Assembly (NCBI GenBank): GCA_963777435.1 | Contig: CAVZQT010000004.1 | Location: forward strand, 62,001-126,000 | Direction of reading: 5' to 3' | Source of the DNA: AP-15 sp963777435 | GTDB lineage: Bacteria > Pseudomonadota > Alphaproteobacteria > ATCC43930 > CGMCC-115725 | DNA: 64,000 nucleotides | Shown: positions 37,408 to 46,820 of the stretch, piece after piece | Layout: each line of letters starts with the position of its first letter | How positions within the stretch are numbered: position 1 is the stretch's first letter | Position numbers and translations under genes: made by a program | The notes under the pieces: model-generated | Database searches by the model: none | Seen by the model: only the letters and a program-made list of their open reading frames with translations | Told to the model about the DNA's origin: nothing

Positions 37408-39075
37408 TCAGGGCGCCACGGTCACCGGCGTCAAATCCTGAAACCAGCTTTGCGCCTGAACAAATCCCTGCACCTTTGGCGACATCGCTCGCGGGTTCAA
37501 ATCATGCACGACAAAGATCATGACCGCCTGGCGACCTTCCAATTCATGCAGCTGGGTCAATAGGCTGAGCCGCTTTTCTTCATCGAACTCGTTAAAGATC
37601 TTGCTGATCAGAGCCTCGGCCTCGGGATTTTCGTAATGCCCCCAGTTGGACCCGGCGGGCGCCCAATAGGCCTTTGCGACCAGTTTGATGATCGCATTGA
37701 CCGGGTCGAGCAAACCGCGCGAAAAGTTGATACCGTCATAATTCGGATTTTTGTCAACGCCACCGCGGTAGAGATCGAGCAGCGCGTTCCAGTCCATCGT
37801 CTTCAGATCGACTTCGAAACCGGCGGCTTCGAGCTGCGATTTGACCAATTCGTTCATCGGCAAGGGCTGCATCTGTCCCGATCCCGATGTCGAAATGCCA
37901 AAGGTCACCTTGCACGGCAGACAGCCTGCTTCTTTCAGCAATGCTCGGGCCTTTGCCGGATCGTAATCCCAGCTCGGCGGATGACCGTAATAGGGAAGTG
38001 TTGGCGGCACGACATCCTGTTCCGGGATTGCAGTGCCGCCGAGCAGATCGACCACGTCCTTCCGATTGATCGCGTGATTCGCCGCCTGCCTGACGCGCAA
38101 GTCCTTGAACGGTCCGCGGACGAAATTGAGCATGTACGGCCAATCGTGCGGATAGACATTGGTGACGATCTTCATGCCCGAGGATTTGAGCCGGGGAATG
38201 GCGTCCGGCGATGGCGCCTCGATCCAGTCGACCTGGCCGGACAATAACGCCGCGGTGCGCGTCGACGCCTCCGGCATCGGGATCAGTACCAGCCGGTCCT
38301 GTTTCGGGATGCGCGCCTTGTCCCAATAATCCGCGTTCGGCACGAACTCGAGCCGCTGATGCGGAACAAACCGGTCAAAGCGGTAAGGACCGGTCCCCGA
38401 TGGATGCAGTGCATATTGCGCCCAGTCGTAATGCAATGCCTGGGCGCGGCAGCGGCTGATCATCATCACGTAACTGAGGCTGTACGGAAACAGCGACTCG
38501 ACGAAATTGGTTTCGAAGGCGACGGTGTGGTCGTCGATTTTGCTGACCGATTTGACGTTTACGAGAAAGGAGCGGCTATAGGCGAATTGCTGCGCGAAAA
38601 AGTACGGCGCTTTCTTGTCGGTGCGGTATTGGATGTTCCACACGACATCGTCGGCGGTGAACGGGCAGCCATCATGCCATTTGACCCCCTCGCGCAAATG
38701 CACGATCCAGCGCTTGTGGTCATTGGGGTCGATTTCCCAGGAGGTGGCGAGGCCGGGTCTGATCTCGGACGGCTTGTCGGCTCTTGAAAGATCCCACAAC
38801 GCCAGCGTGTCGTAGAGGTTGTAGCCAACAAAGCGGTAGCCTTCGAAACCCTGGTCGGGGTTGCCGGTGGTCACCGGGATGTCACCGGCAGTCATAGCCA
38901 CCGTCAGAGTGCCGCCGCTGGCATCAGCCCGCGGGGCGGATAGACCCGACAGGATTAAAACAAAGGCGGCAAGACCGAACGCCTGTGCCGCCATGCGCGG
39001 CAACCAAGCCGTCGGGAGAAAAGCCGGCATCCGTTTTTCCCGGCCGTTGACGGTGGCTGGGCTTTTCCGACGCAT
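37408..39075 (-). CDS. ABC transporter substrate-binding protein, family 5 (second of two paralogues)
   Basis: This 555-residue periplasmic protein has a signal peptide (AFGLAAFVLILSGLSAPRADA) and then TLTVAMTAGDIPVTTGNPDQ, followed by GFEGYRFVGYNLYD. It shares this and many later blocks (WHDGCPFTADDVVWN, RIPKQDRLVLIPMPEAS, PCKVTFGISTSGSGQMQPLP) with its neighbour, so the two arose by tandem duplication. I chose ATG 39075 (MRRKSPATVNG); ATG 39030 (MPAFLPTAW) is an alternative. It comes first in the transporter part of the operon. Confidence 0.9.
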   Translation of the reverse strand: MRRKSPATVNGREKRMPAFLPTAWLPRMAAQAFGLAAFVLILSGLSAPRADASGGTLTVAMTAGDIPVTTGNPDQGFEGYRFVGYNLYDTLALWDLSRADKPSEIRPGLATSWEIDPNDHKRWIVHLREGVKWHDGCPFTADDVVWNIQYRTDKKAPYFFAQQFAYSRSFLVNVKSVSKIDDHTVAFETNFVESLFPYSLSYVMMISRCRAQALHYDWAQYALHPSGTGPYRFDRFVPHQRLEFVPNADYWDKARIPKQDRLVLIPMPEASTRTAALLSGQVDWIEAPSPDAIPRLKSSGMKIVTNVYPHDWPYMLNFVRGPFKDLRVRQAANHAINRKDVVDLLGGTAIPEQDVVPPTLPYYGHPPSWDYDPAKARALLKEAGCLPCKVTFGISTSGSGQMQPLPMNELVKSQLEAAGFEVDLKTMDWNALLDLYRGGVDKNPNYDGINFSRGLLDPVNAIIKLVAKAYWAPAGSNWGHYENPEAEALISKIFNEFDEEKRLSLLTQLHELEGRQAVMIFVVHDLNPRAMSPKVQGFVQAQSWFQDLTPVTVAP

Positions 39076-39176
39076 AGGATTGACGCTCCTGTGGGGCCAA
39101 ATCACAGGAACCAGAGAGGCAAGAAGCGTACCAAGCTCCACGCAGGTCCGGTGCGGGTTGGCCCCCGCAGCAACCT

Positions 39177-39572
39177 TCAGCCAGTCTTTCTACGGGCGAG
39201 GAGGTCGATCTCGATCAGCGCGCCGCGAGCGAGGGCGGTGACGCCGATGCAAGTGCGCGCCGGCAGCTTTCTCGGAGCAAAATAGGTCTCGTATACCGCG
39301 TTCATCGCCGCGTAATCGCGCTCGAAATCGGTCAGGTAGACGCGGGCGAATACGATTTGATCGAGCGCGCTGTCGGCGCCGGCGAGCACCAACCCCAGGT
39401 TTTTGATTACCCGACGCGTTTGTGCCTCGATGCCTTCGGGTAAGGCGGCATTGTCGTTGTCGGGATCGGTCGGCATTTGACCCGTCACGAACAACCAGCC
39501 GCCGACCGTGGTGGCGTGGCTGAACGGCGCCACCGGCGTCGGCGCACCGGATATCATCAAGAATTCGATCAT
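39177..39572 (-). CDS. RidA/YjgF/YER057c/UK114 family protein
   Basis: This 131-residue protein has PVAPFSHATTVGGWLFVTGQMPTD near the N-terminus and KLPARTCIGVTALARGALIEID with the conserved arginine near the C-terminus. RidA proteins hydrolyse reactive enamine/imine intermediates, and relatives act on small catabolic amides. It is the first gene upstream of the ABC transporter operon on the same strand, 101 bases before the binding-protein gene, and diverges from PEP carboxylase. Confidence 0.93.
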   Translation of the reverse strand: MIEFLMISGAPTPVAPFSHATTVGGWLFVTGQMPTDPDNDNAALPEGIEAQTRRVIKNLGLVLAGADSALDQIVFARVYLTDFERDYAAMNAVYETYFAPRKLPARTCIGVTALARGALIEIDLLARRKTG

Positions 39573-39710
39573 CTGCTCTTCCTCGCTGCGGATCTTAAGC
39601 TAGCCGCCCGATACGGGACCAAGATCGGTTAGCCTGCGCTGGCCAAGACAGTCCTTGGGGCACGGAATCTGCAATGCACGGACCAACTATCGATCTTGGG
39701 CGAAGCGCTG

Positions 39711-42485
39711 ATGCCTGGAACCAACATGATCGCGACCGAGGACCACGATGCGCCGCTGCGCGAGGATATCCGATTGCTCGGCCGCATTCTCGGCGACACG
39801 GTGCGCGAGCAGAGCGGCCCGGAAACATTCGAGACGGTCGAATACATACGGCAAAACTCTGTCCGCTTCCGCCGCGATGAGGATGTTACCGCACGCCATA
39901 ATCTCGAAGCGACGCTGAAAAATCTGCCGCCGCAACAGGCGCTGCAGATCATCCGCGCCTTTGGCTTTTTCTCCCATCTTGCCAATATCGCAGAGGATCA
40001 GCATCAGCTCCGCGACGCTAGCACCAACGGCTTGGGCGAAGATAGCGCCGCGCTGCCGGCCGAAGGCACAATGGCATATGTGCTGATGCGCGCCCGCGAG
40101 ACCGGCATCGAACCGACCCGCCTGGCCGACTTCTTTGCCTCGGCGATGGTTGTCCCGGTGTTGACCGCCCACCCCACCGAAGTCCGGCGCAAAAGCACAA
40201 TCGACCGCGAGATGGAAATCGCCGGATTAATGGCGAAGCGCGACCGCGGTGGGCTCAGCTCCGTGGAACTCGCGGCCAACGAGCTGGCGTTGCGCCGCGC
40301 GGTGCTGACCTTGTGGCAGACAAACCTGGTGCGCAAGACGCGGCTGCGGGTTATCGATGAGATCGCGAACGGCCTGTCCTATTACGACTATACGTTTCTG
40401 TCGGAACTACCGCGTTTCTATGCCGATCTCGAAGAAGCCCTGACCGGATTGGGCGTTGAGCTGCCCAATGGCCTCCCGTCGTTTCTTCGAATGGGCAGCT
40501 GGATCGGCAGCGACCGCGACGGCAACCCGTTCGTGACCGAGGCGGTGTTGCGCGGGGCATTGCAGGCGCAGAGCGGCCGCGCTCTCCGGCACTATCTCGA
40601 CGAATTGCATCTGCTCGGCGGCGAGCTGTCGCTCGACAGAAATCTGGTTGGCGTCTCGGGGGCGCTCGAAGCGCTCGCGGCGCGCTCACCCGATCGCTCT
40701 CTCAATCGTCAGGATGAGCCCTATCGGCGGGCGATCACCGGGATCTATGCGCGGCTGGCGGCAACCGCGTCCGCGCTGGGCCATGTCGATGCCTCGCAAC
40801 GAGCGGTCGGCGATGCCCCGCCCTATGGCGATCCCGCCGAGCTGTTGGCCGATCTTGCGAACATTGACGAATCCCTGGTCGCCAATGGCTGCGCGATCCT
40901 CGCCAACGGACGCCTGCAATGGCTGCGACGCGCCGTCGATGTTTTCGGGTTTCATCTGGCGTCGCTAGATCTGCGTCAGAATTCTGAGGTGCACGAGCGC
41001 GTCGTCGGCGAAATGCTCGGCCTCGTCGAGCCAGGCCCCAATTACAACGCCCTCCCCGAACCAAAGCGCATCCCGCTGCTGCTTGCGGAGCTGAGCACGG
41101 TGCGGCCGCTGGCCTCACCCTTCCTCCGCTATTCGGACGTGACTGCGAGCGAACTGGCGATCCTGAGCGCGACCGCCGAGGCGCACCGCCGCTACGGCCC
41201 GAACTCGGTGCCGCATTACGTGATCTCGAAAACGACCGGCATCTCCGACATTCTCGAAACCGCGGTGCTGGCCAAGGAAGCGGGCCTGCTGCGGCCATCA
41301 GAGGGCGCGCTAGCCATCGATATCGTGCCGCTGTTCGAAACCATCGAAGATCTGCGCAATTGCGGACCGGTCATGGACGAGCTTTTGGGCCTCGACGCGT
41401 ACCGGCGGTTGCTCGATAGCCGCGGCGGCGTGCAGGAAGTCATGCTCGGCTATTCGGACAGCAACAAGGATGGAGGCTTCCTGACCTCCGGCTGGGAGCT
41501 CTACAAGGCGGAGGTGGCGCTCGTCGAGTTGTTCCAGCGTCACGACGTGGGGTTGCGGCTATTTCATGGCCGCGGCGGCTCGGTTGGCCGCGGCGGCGGA
41601 CCGAGCTACCAGGCGATCCTTGCTCAACCGGCCGGAGCGGTGCAGGGTGCCATCCGCGTCACCGAACAGGGCGAGGTCATCGCCAGCAAATATTCGCATC
41701 CGGAATTTGGCCGGCGCAATCTCGAAACCCTCGCCGCGGCGACGCTCGAAGCGACGCTGATGCACCCGGAAATTGAGCCGCCGCCGCCCGAATACGTGGC
41801 GGCGATGAACTATTTATCGGCCGAGGCATACCGCGCCTACCGCGAACTTGTTTACCAAACCGATGGGTTCGACCGCTTCTTTCGCGACTCAACGGTGATC
41901 AGCGAGATCGCCAAGCTCAACATTGGCAGCCGGCCTGCCTCGCGCACCGTTTCGGCGCGGATCGAAGATTTGCGGGCGATCCCCTGGGTGTTCAGCTGGG
42001 CGCAATGCCGGCTGATGCTGCCGGGCTGGTACGGCTTTGGCAGCGCCGTCAAATCTTGGCTCCAAACCGAGCCGGCAAGCGGCATGGTAACCCTACAGCG
42101 GATGTACCGCGACTGGCCGTTCGTCCAGATGCTGCTGTCGAATATGGAGATGGTGCTGGCGAAGAGCGATATCGCCATCGCCTCCCGCTATGCCGAGCTC
42201 GTCGCCGATGTCGGGCTCCGCGATCGGATTTTTCCGCGGTTGCGCGCCGAATGGCAGAGCACGATCGAGGCCTTATTGGCGATGACCGGCCAGGACACCC
42301 TGCTTGAACGCAACCCGCCGCTCGCCCGTTCGATCCGCAACCGTTTTCCCTATATCGACCCGCTCAATCACATGCAGGTCGAGCTGTTGCACCGCTACCG
42401 GGCGGGCGATGCCGACGATGATGTCGTTACCGGCATTCACCTGACCATCAACGGCATTGCCGCCGGCCTGCGCAACAGCGGGTAG
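39711..42485 (+). CDS. ppc: Phosphoenolpyruvate carboxylase
   Basis: The enzyme carboxylates PEP to oxaloacetate to refill the TCA cycle. The catalytic histidine is H154 in LTAHPTEVRRKS. The second active-site region is GYSDSNKDGGFLTSGWELY (near residue 580), and the substrate loop is HGRGGSVGRGGGPSYQAIL (near 618). The C-terminus ends in LTINGIAAGLRNSG, the conserved tail. I chose ATG 39711; a TTG at 39696 is possible but weaker. Length is 924 residues, normal. The gene is intact. Confidence 0.97.
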   Translation: MPGTNMIATEDHDAPLREDIRLLGRILGDTVREQSGPETFETVEYIRQNSVRFRRDEDVTARHNLEATLKNLPPQQALQIIRAFGFFSHLANIAEDQHQLRDASTNGLGEDSAALPAEGTMAYVLMRARETGIEPTRLADFFASAMVVPVLTAHPTEVRRKSTIDREMEIAGLMAKRDRGGLSSVELAANELALRRAVLTLWQTNLVRKTRLRVIDEIANGLSYYDYTFLSELPRFYADLEEALTGLGVELPNGLPSFLRMGSWIGSDRDGNPFVTEAVLRGALQAQSGRALRHYLDELHLLGGELSLDRNLVGVSGALEALAARSPDRSLNRQDEPYRRAITGIYARLAATASALGHVDASQRAVGDAPPYGDPAELLADLANIDESLVANGCAILANGRLQWLRRAVDVFGFHLASLDLRQNSEVHERVVGEMLGLVEPGPNYNALPEPKRIPLLLAELSTVRPLASPFLRYSDVTASELAILSATAEAHRRYGPNSVPHYVISKTTGISDILETAVLAKEAGLLRPSEGALAIDIVPLFETIEDLRNCGPVMDELLGLDAYRRLLDSRGGVQEVMLGYSDSNKDGGFLTSGWELYKAEVALVELFQRHDVGLRLFHGRGGSVGRGGGPSYQAILAQPAGAVQGAIRVTEQGEVIASKYSHPEFGRRNLETLAAATLEATLMHPEIEPPPPEYVAAMNYLSAEAYRAYRELVYQTDGFDRFFRDSTVISEIAKLNIGSRPASRTVSARIEDLRAIPWVFSWAQCRLMLPGWYGFGSAVKSWLQTEPASGMVTLQRMYRDWPFVQMLLSNMEMVLAKSDIAIASRYAELVADVGLRDRIFPRLRAEWQSTIEALLAMTGQDTLLERNPPLARSIRNRFPYIDPLNHMQVELLHRYRAGDADDDVVTGIHLTINGIAAGLRNSG

Positions 42486-42687
42486 CCCGCTTTCAGCGAC
42501 AGCGCAACCGAGCTGACTACGATTTGGGCAGATCGCGCGTGGCCTGGACTGTTTTTAGCCGTTCATCACGGCTCAGATTCTCGCCCGCAATCAACCGGTA
42601 TTGGCTCGCGGTTTGCTTGACAGTCGGGAACTCCGGGGAGGCGGCAGGGGCGACAACCGGCCGTGAATACAGAATTGGGTGAGAGGA

Positions 42688-43377
42688 ATGGCACTGATCG
42701 ACGCTCAGCCTTACCCTTTTGATCTCGACCCGGCGCATGCCGCACTCCTGATCATCGATATGCAGCGTGATTTTCTCGAGCCGGGCGGCTTTGGCGCCGC
42801 ACTCGGCAACAACGTCTCGCTGTTGCGTCGGACGATTGCACCTTCACGACAGCTCCTTGACAAAGCTCGCGCCGCCGGGCTGACCGTGATCCATACCCGT
42901 GAGGGCCACCGCCCTGATCTCGCTGATTTGCCACCGACAAAAAAGGCCCGCGGGCGACTGCCGGCCGGGATCGGCGATCCGGGGCCGATGGGCCGCATCC
43001 TAGTGCGCGGCGAGGAAGGCCACGACATTATTCCCGAACTCTACCCGGCGCCCGGCGAGCCGATTGTTGACAAGCCCGGCAAGGGTGCTTTTCACGCCAC
43101 CGATCTCGACGCAATCCTGAAAAACCGCAACATTGCCCAGCTGATTGTCTGCGGGGTGACGACCGAGGTCTGCGTCCACACGACAGTGCGCGAGGCCAAT
43201 GACCGCGGCTATGAATGCGTCGTCGTGTCGGACTGCGTCGGCTCGTACTTCCCCGAATTCCACGAAATGGGGTTGCGCATGATCGCCGCGCAAGGCGGGC
43301 TTTTCGGCTGGGTTGCCTCATGCGAGGCTGTCGTTGCTGCCCTCTCGGCATCCGACCGATTGGGAGATTGGCGATGA
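42688..43377 (+). CDS. Isochorismatase-family cysteine hydrolase, biuret-hydrolase-like
   Basis: This 229-residue hydrolase has the family triad: D24 in LLIIDMQRDF, K132 in DKPGKGAFHATDL and C162 in GVTTEVCVHTTVREA. The blocks HTREGHRPDLADLP, AGIGDPGPMGRIL and DIIPELYP are those of biuret amidohydrolase (BiuH), which cleaves biuret to allophanate and ammonia. This was recognised from memory, not computed. I chose ATG 42688, directly after a GTGAGAGGA. The next gene, a permease, overlaps its stop (ATGA), so uptake and hydrolysis look coupled. An allophanate-hydrolase-like gene lies about 3.4 kb further on. Confidence 0.88.
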   Translation: MALIDAQPYPFDLDPAHAALLIIDMQRDFLEPGGFGAALGNNVSLLRRTIAPSRQLLDKARAAGLTVIHTREGHRPDLADLPPTKKARGRLPAGIGDPGPMGRILVRGEEGHDIIPELYPAPGEPIVDKPGKGAFHATDLDAILKNRNIAQLIVCGVTTEVCVHTTVREANDRGYECVVVSDCVGSYFPEFHEMGLRMIAAQGGLFGWVASCEAVVAALSASDRLGDWR

Positions 43378-44948
43378 ATGCCACAGCGGCCGAGGTGCCG
43401 CGCTGGTGGGTGCCGGGTGATTGGAACGGGTTTTTCGGACTGTTTACCAATGTTGTGCTGAACGTAATTGTATTGACCGGACTGTGTCTGCACGTCGTAA
43501 ATCTGCCGGCCGACATCGTTTACGGCCGCATTTTGCCGGCCCTCGGCATCGCCTTGCCGCTTGGCAATCTTTATTACGCATGGCTGGCCTGGAACCTCGC
43601 CAAGAGCGAGGGCCGCGATAACGTCACCGCGATGCCGTATGGGCCATCGGTGCCGCACATGTTCATCGTCGTCTTCCTGATCATGCTGCCGACCTACCTG
43701 AAGACGCATGATCCGTTGCTGGCGTGGCGCGCCGGGCTGGTGTGGTGCATCGTCATTGGCGCCATCGTCCTGCTCGGTGCCTTTGTCGGGCCGACGGTGC
43801 GCAAGCACACACCGCGGGCAGCGATGCTCGGCACCCTAGCGGGGATTTCAATCGCCTTTATCTCGATGCGCCCGGCCTTTCTCGGCTGGGAAGAGCCGTG
43901 GCTGTTCTTGTTGTCGCTGGCAATTATCCTGATCAGCTGGATGGCCGGCGTGCGGCTGCCGTTCGGGTTGCCGGGCGGTCTTGCGGCGGTGGTCGTCGGC
44001 ACCATCCTCGCCTGGCTCGCGCAGCTCGTTCATGTCGATAATTTGATGCAGCCAACCGAGGTCGTGGCGGCGCTCGGCCAGTTCGGGTTGCACTTGCCTT
44101 ATCCGACAACCGATTTTGCCAAGGCGATCGGCAATATCGGCCCGCTTCTCGTCACTGCTGTGCCACTCGGCATCTACAACTTTACCGAGGGCATGAACAA
44201 CGTCGAAAGTGCCGCTGCCGCCGGCGACGAATACAGCCTGCGCAAGATCCTGTTGGCCGACGGCACCGGCGCCATTGTCGGGGCATTGCTCGGCAGCCCG
44301 TTTCCGCCGGCGGTCTATATTGGCCACCCGGGCTGGAAAGCGGTCGGCGGCCGGATCGGTTATTCGCTGGCGACCGGCATCGTGATTGGCATTGTGTGCT
44401 TCCTCGGGCTCACCGCATTGCTCCTTGCCGTGATCCCACTGGTCACAATCCTGCCGATCCTGCTCTATATCGGGCTGGTGATCGGCGCACAGGCCTTTCA
44501 AACCTCGCCGGCCCGACACGCCCCGGCGATCGTATTGGCGATGCTGCCCAATATCGCCGCCTGGGCGCAGACCCAGATCGACGGTGCGCTTGGCGCTGCC
44601 GGATCGTCCGCGGACACGCTCGGCCTCGCCAAGCTCGGCGCGGTCGGCGTCGTCTATCACGGCATGGCATTGCTCGGCGGTGGCGCCGTACTTGCCGGAC
44701 TGATCCTTGGCGCCGTCGCCGTCTTCATCATCGACCGGCAATTTGACCGCGCCGCGCTGTTTGCGGGCGCCGGCGCCGTGTTGTCGTATTTCGGCTTTAT
44801 TCACGGCACCGCACTCGGCATCGGCAGCTCGACCCCGGTCGCGGTCGGCTATCTGATCATCGCCGGCGTCTGTCTCGCGGTTGGCCGCCAGCACCTGCCG
44901 CAAACTATCGCCTCAATCGAGCCCGCCGCAGCCGAGGGCGAGGATTAA
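43374..44948 (+). CDS. Nucleobase-type permease (NCS2/AzgA-like)
   Basis: This 524-residue inner-membrane protein has about 12 TM helices. NVTAMPYGPSVPHMFIVVF near the N-terminus and LLVTAVPLGIYNFTEGMNNVES in the middle, with polar and acidic residues inside helices, resemble the xanthine/uracil and AzgA-type permeases. ADGTGAIVGALLGSPFPPAVYIGH is the conserved region after it. The start overlaps the preceding hydrolase stop, so the transported compound is probably the hydrolase substrate (biuret or a related ureide). This last point is inference. Confidence 0.85.
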   Translation: MNATAAEVPRWWVPGDWNGFFGLFTNVVLNVIVLTGLCLHVVNLPADIVYGRILPALGIALPLGNLYYAWLAWNLAKSEGRDNVTAMPYGPSVPHMFIVVFLIMLPTYLKTHDPLLAWRAGLVWCIVIGAIVLLGAFVGPTVRKHTPRAAMLGTLAGISIAFISMRPAFLGWEEPWLFLLSLAIILISWMAGVRLPFGLPGGLAAVVVGTILAWLAQLVHVDNLMQPTEVVAALGQFGLHLPYPTTDFAKAIGNIGPLLVTAVPLGIYNFTEGMNNVESAAAAGDEYSLRKILLADGTGAIVGALLGSPFPPAVYIGHPGWKAVGGRIGYSLATGIVIGIVCFLGLTALLLAVIPLVTILPILLYIGLVIGAQAFQTSPARHAPAIVLAMLPNIAAWAQTQIDGALGAAGSSADTLGLAKLGAVGVVYHGMALLGGGAVLAGLILGAVAVFIIDRQFDRAALFAGAGAVLSYFGFIHGTALGIGSSTPVAVGYLIIAGVCLAVGRQHLPQTIASIEPAAAEGED

Positions 44949-45211
44949 GTCGCCGCCGGCCAGCCCACTTTAGCGTCGAACGCCAATCAGCTTGATCTAG
45001 TCTCGGCCAGACAGCGGCCGTACGCTTCGCTTCATGGCAAGTAGTCTCATGCCCGTTTCGAGACCTCACCCTAGTCCGGTCGGTAGGTCAATTCAGGGTG
45101 GCGAGCGGTCCTTCGCCGAGATCTCCAGGCTCCGACAGGCAAACGTCTCGCCGATAGCGGTCATGTGCCGGGCTGCACCGCCCAAGGCTCGCGGTTATGT
45201 GTCGGCGTTCC

Positions 45212-46045
45212 TTACGCAGCCGTACGAAGCCGCCGGGCTGCACCAAAGATCAACCAGCTGATGCCCAAAAGAGACAGCGTCGACGGTTCAGGTACAGCGG
45301 TTACGCCCGTCAATTGGGGTATCAGGATCGCGGGCTGGGGGGCAGTACTGCTGTTTGGGTTGACTGCCGTGGCCCACAAGTATTGATAATGATCTGGATC
45401 CACGCCGAGCGCTGAAAAGTTGAATAGGCAGCTGCCATTAGCGCCCATACCGCCGACGCATACGTTAGAACCCAGCTGCAAAATGGTATCATCGTGTTTG
45501 TCGCTTACAGAGGCAGACTGGGTAGCATCATTGTTAAACCAAAACTCAACCTGTTCGTTTGGAGTCATCATGACGTCGCCAAACGTGATCGACTGCAAAG
45601 ACCAGCCCGCGTGACTCCCCAAGGCGAGGGTTAGATACTCGGTATCGCCGAGGGTCGAGAGGGCACCCGTGCAATTATTTTCACAAGCACCCAAGCCGGT
45701 GATATGGACCGACTGACTATTGATAGTGGTCGCGTAATTATTAGATTGTGTGACCTTTTCCTGGGAATTGTTAACCTGACCCCACGCATATGCGCCAACG
45801 GTAAAGCCGCCGCTCGTGAAGAGGGCGTCCTGACCATTCGCGGTAATCGTCGCGATGCTGCCAGAAGTGGTTGCGGCAAAGGGTCCGGAAGTGGCGCTCA
45901 AGCTCGGCGCTGTCGCAAGCGAGTAACCGCTGGTCCCGAAATTCCAGGTTATTTGCGTCGCGTTCGCCGCACTCGTGGCTAGAGCGAGACCACCTGCAGC
46001 GACCACAATTTGCAGAAGCCGCTTTCCTTGATGCCTCTGATTCAT
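45212..46045 (-). CDS. PEP-CTERM sorting domain protein
   Basis: This secreted protein of about 277 residues has a signal peptide (RLLQIVVAAGGLALATSAANA), a low-complexity Ser/Thr/Ala-rich middle with likely beta structure, one cysteine pair (ACENNC), and a C-terminal sorting signal VPEPSTLSLLGISWLIFGAARRLR (PEP motif, hydrophobic helix, basic tail). Such proteins are processed by an exosortase and sent to the surface or polysaccharide matrix. No exosortase gene is present in the window. I chose ATG 46045; ATG 46057 is also possible. The middle has no recognised domain. Confidence 0.82.
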   Translation of the reverse strand: MNQRHQGKRLLQIVVAAGGLALATSAANATQITWNFGTSGYSLATAPSLSATSGPFAATTSGSIATITANGQDALFTSGGFTVGAYAWGQVNNSQEKVTQSNNYATTINSQSVHITGLGACENNCTGALSTLGDTEYLTLALGSHAGWSLQSITFGDVMMTPNEQVEFWFNNDATQSASVSDKHDDTILQLGSNVCVGGMGANGSCLFNFSALGVDPDHYQYLWATAVNPNSSTAPQPAILIPQLTGVTAVPEPSTLSLLGISWLIFGAARRLRTAA

Positions 46046-46820
46046 TTCGCACACCATTTTGATAGACACCCACCCATCAGAGTGCACGCAATGCGTGTGC
46101 CAATCTATGCGATCGAAGAAAATTCAAGGCTTTGCGGGTATACGCCTTATTTATAAGAGCAAGGGTTGTAAGACATACCTTACACGGGGTCTCCTCGTCG
46201 AACACTCACCCAGGTATCTCGGGCAAAACGCAGCGATGGGTGGCTCTCGCGTTTGAACGCGCAGGTACGCAAAGGCCGCCATCGGGCGCTGGTGCAGCCG
46301 TCGACCGCAAGAATTGCGATATGGTCGAAGACCGGACAGGACCTCGCGAACCGCTTTAGCCTGGGGTTGGCAGATTTGTAGAAGAAGTCGTTTGGCCGCC
46401 ACGACTAGAAACATTAGGAGGCAGCAAGGCGATTATTCCGGCTGGTTGCTGAAATCTATCCCCAATACGCAACTAATTTTTTGCCTGTTTACCCCATCGG
46501 GAGTTTTGAACAAAACCTGCCCTTAGCGAACCTCGGCCATATGAAGGGGATTGGCTCAGTTGGGGTGCTACTAATCTGTCGGAATGCTTTACGAAATCGG
46601 GCGGCCGCGCCGCCGGATCAGACTAAAGCCCATAAGTGTGGAGCCGAGGTAAGGCGGCAGATGTCGATTATGCGACAGGCGCGGGAGGACTTTCGGTGTC
46701 TCGATCCCTGGCAAATGTATCTCGGGAAGCCGTGGCGGCACCGCCGGCAATTGGTCGCGCTGCTGCGCTGGTATGGCCGCAGGTGACGAGGTTTGGGCTG
46801 CGCGGTCACGCTCCCGGCGG
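46046..46820. other. Intergenic region without a supported gene
   Basis: These 775 bases between the PEP-CTERM gene and the allophanate-hydrolase-like gene are AT-richer than the surroundings near 46050-46250 and hold the two palindromes. No frame has both a start signal and a protein-like sequence. A stretch at about 46255-46380 (plus strand) vaguely resembles part of an ATP-dependent DNA ligase, but it is too short to call. Confidence 0.45.
46146..46184. promoter_or_regulatory. Two palindromes upstream of the PEP-CTERM gene
   Basis: CTTATTTATAAG (46146-46157; 5-base arms, 2-base centre) and TGTAAGACATACCTTACA (46167-46184; perfect TGTAAG/CTTACA arms with a 6-base centre) lie about 100-140 bases before the PEP-CTERM start. 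Both are unusual in this GC-rich sequence and could be operators for a dimeric regulator. No regulator is identified. Confidence 0.45.

Noticed and set aside
46255..46380. Fragment resembling an ATP-dependent DNA ligase
   Set aside because: The similarity is limited to about 20 residues and no other ligase motif is near.
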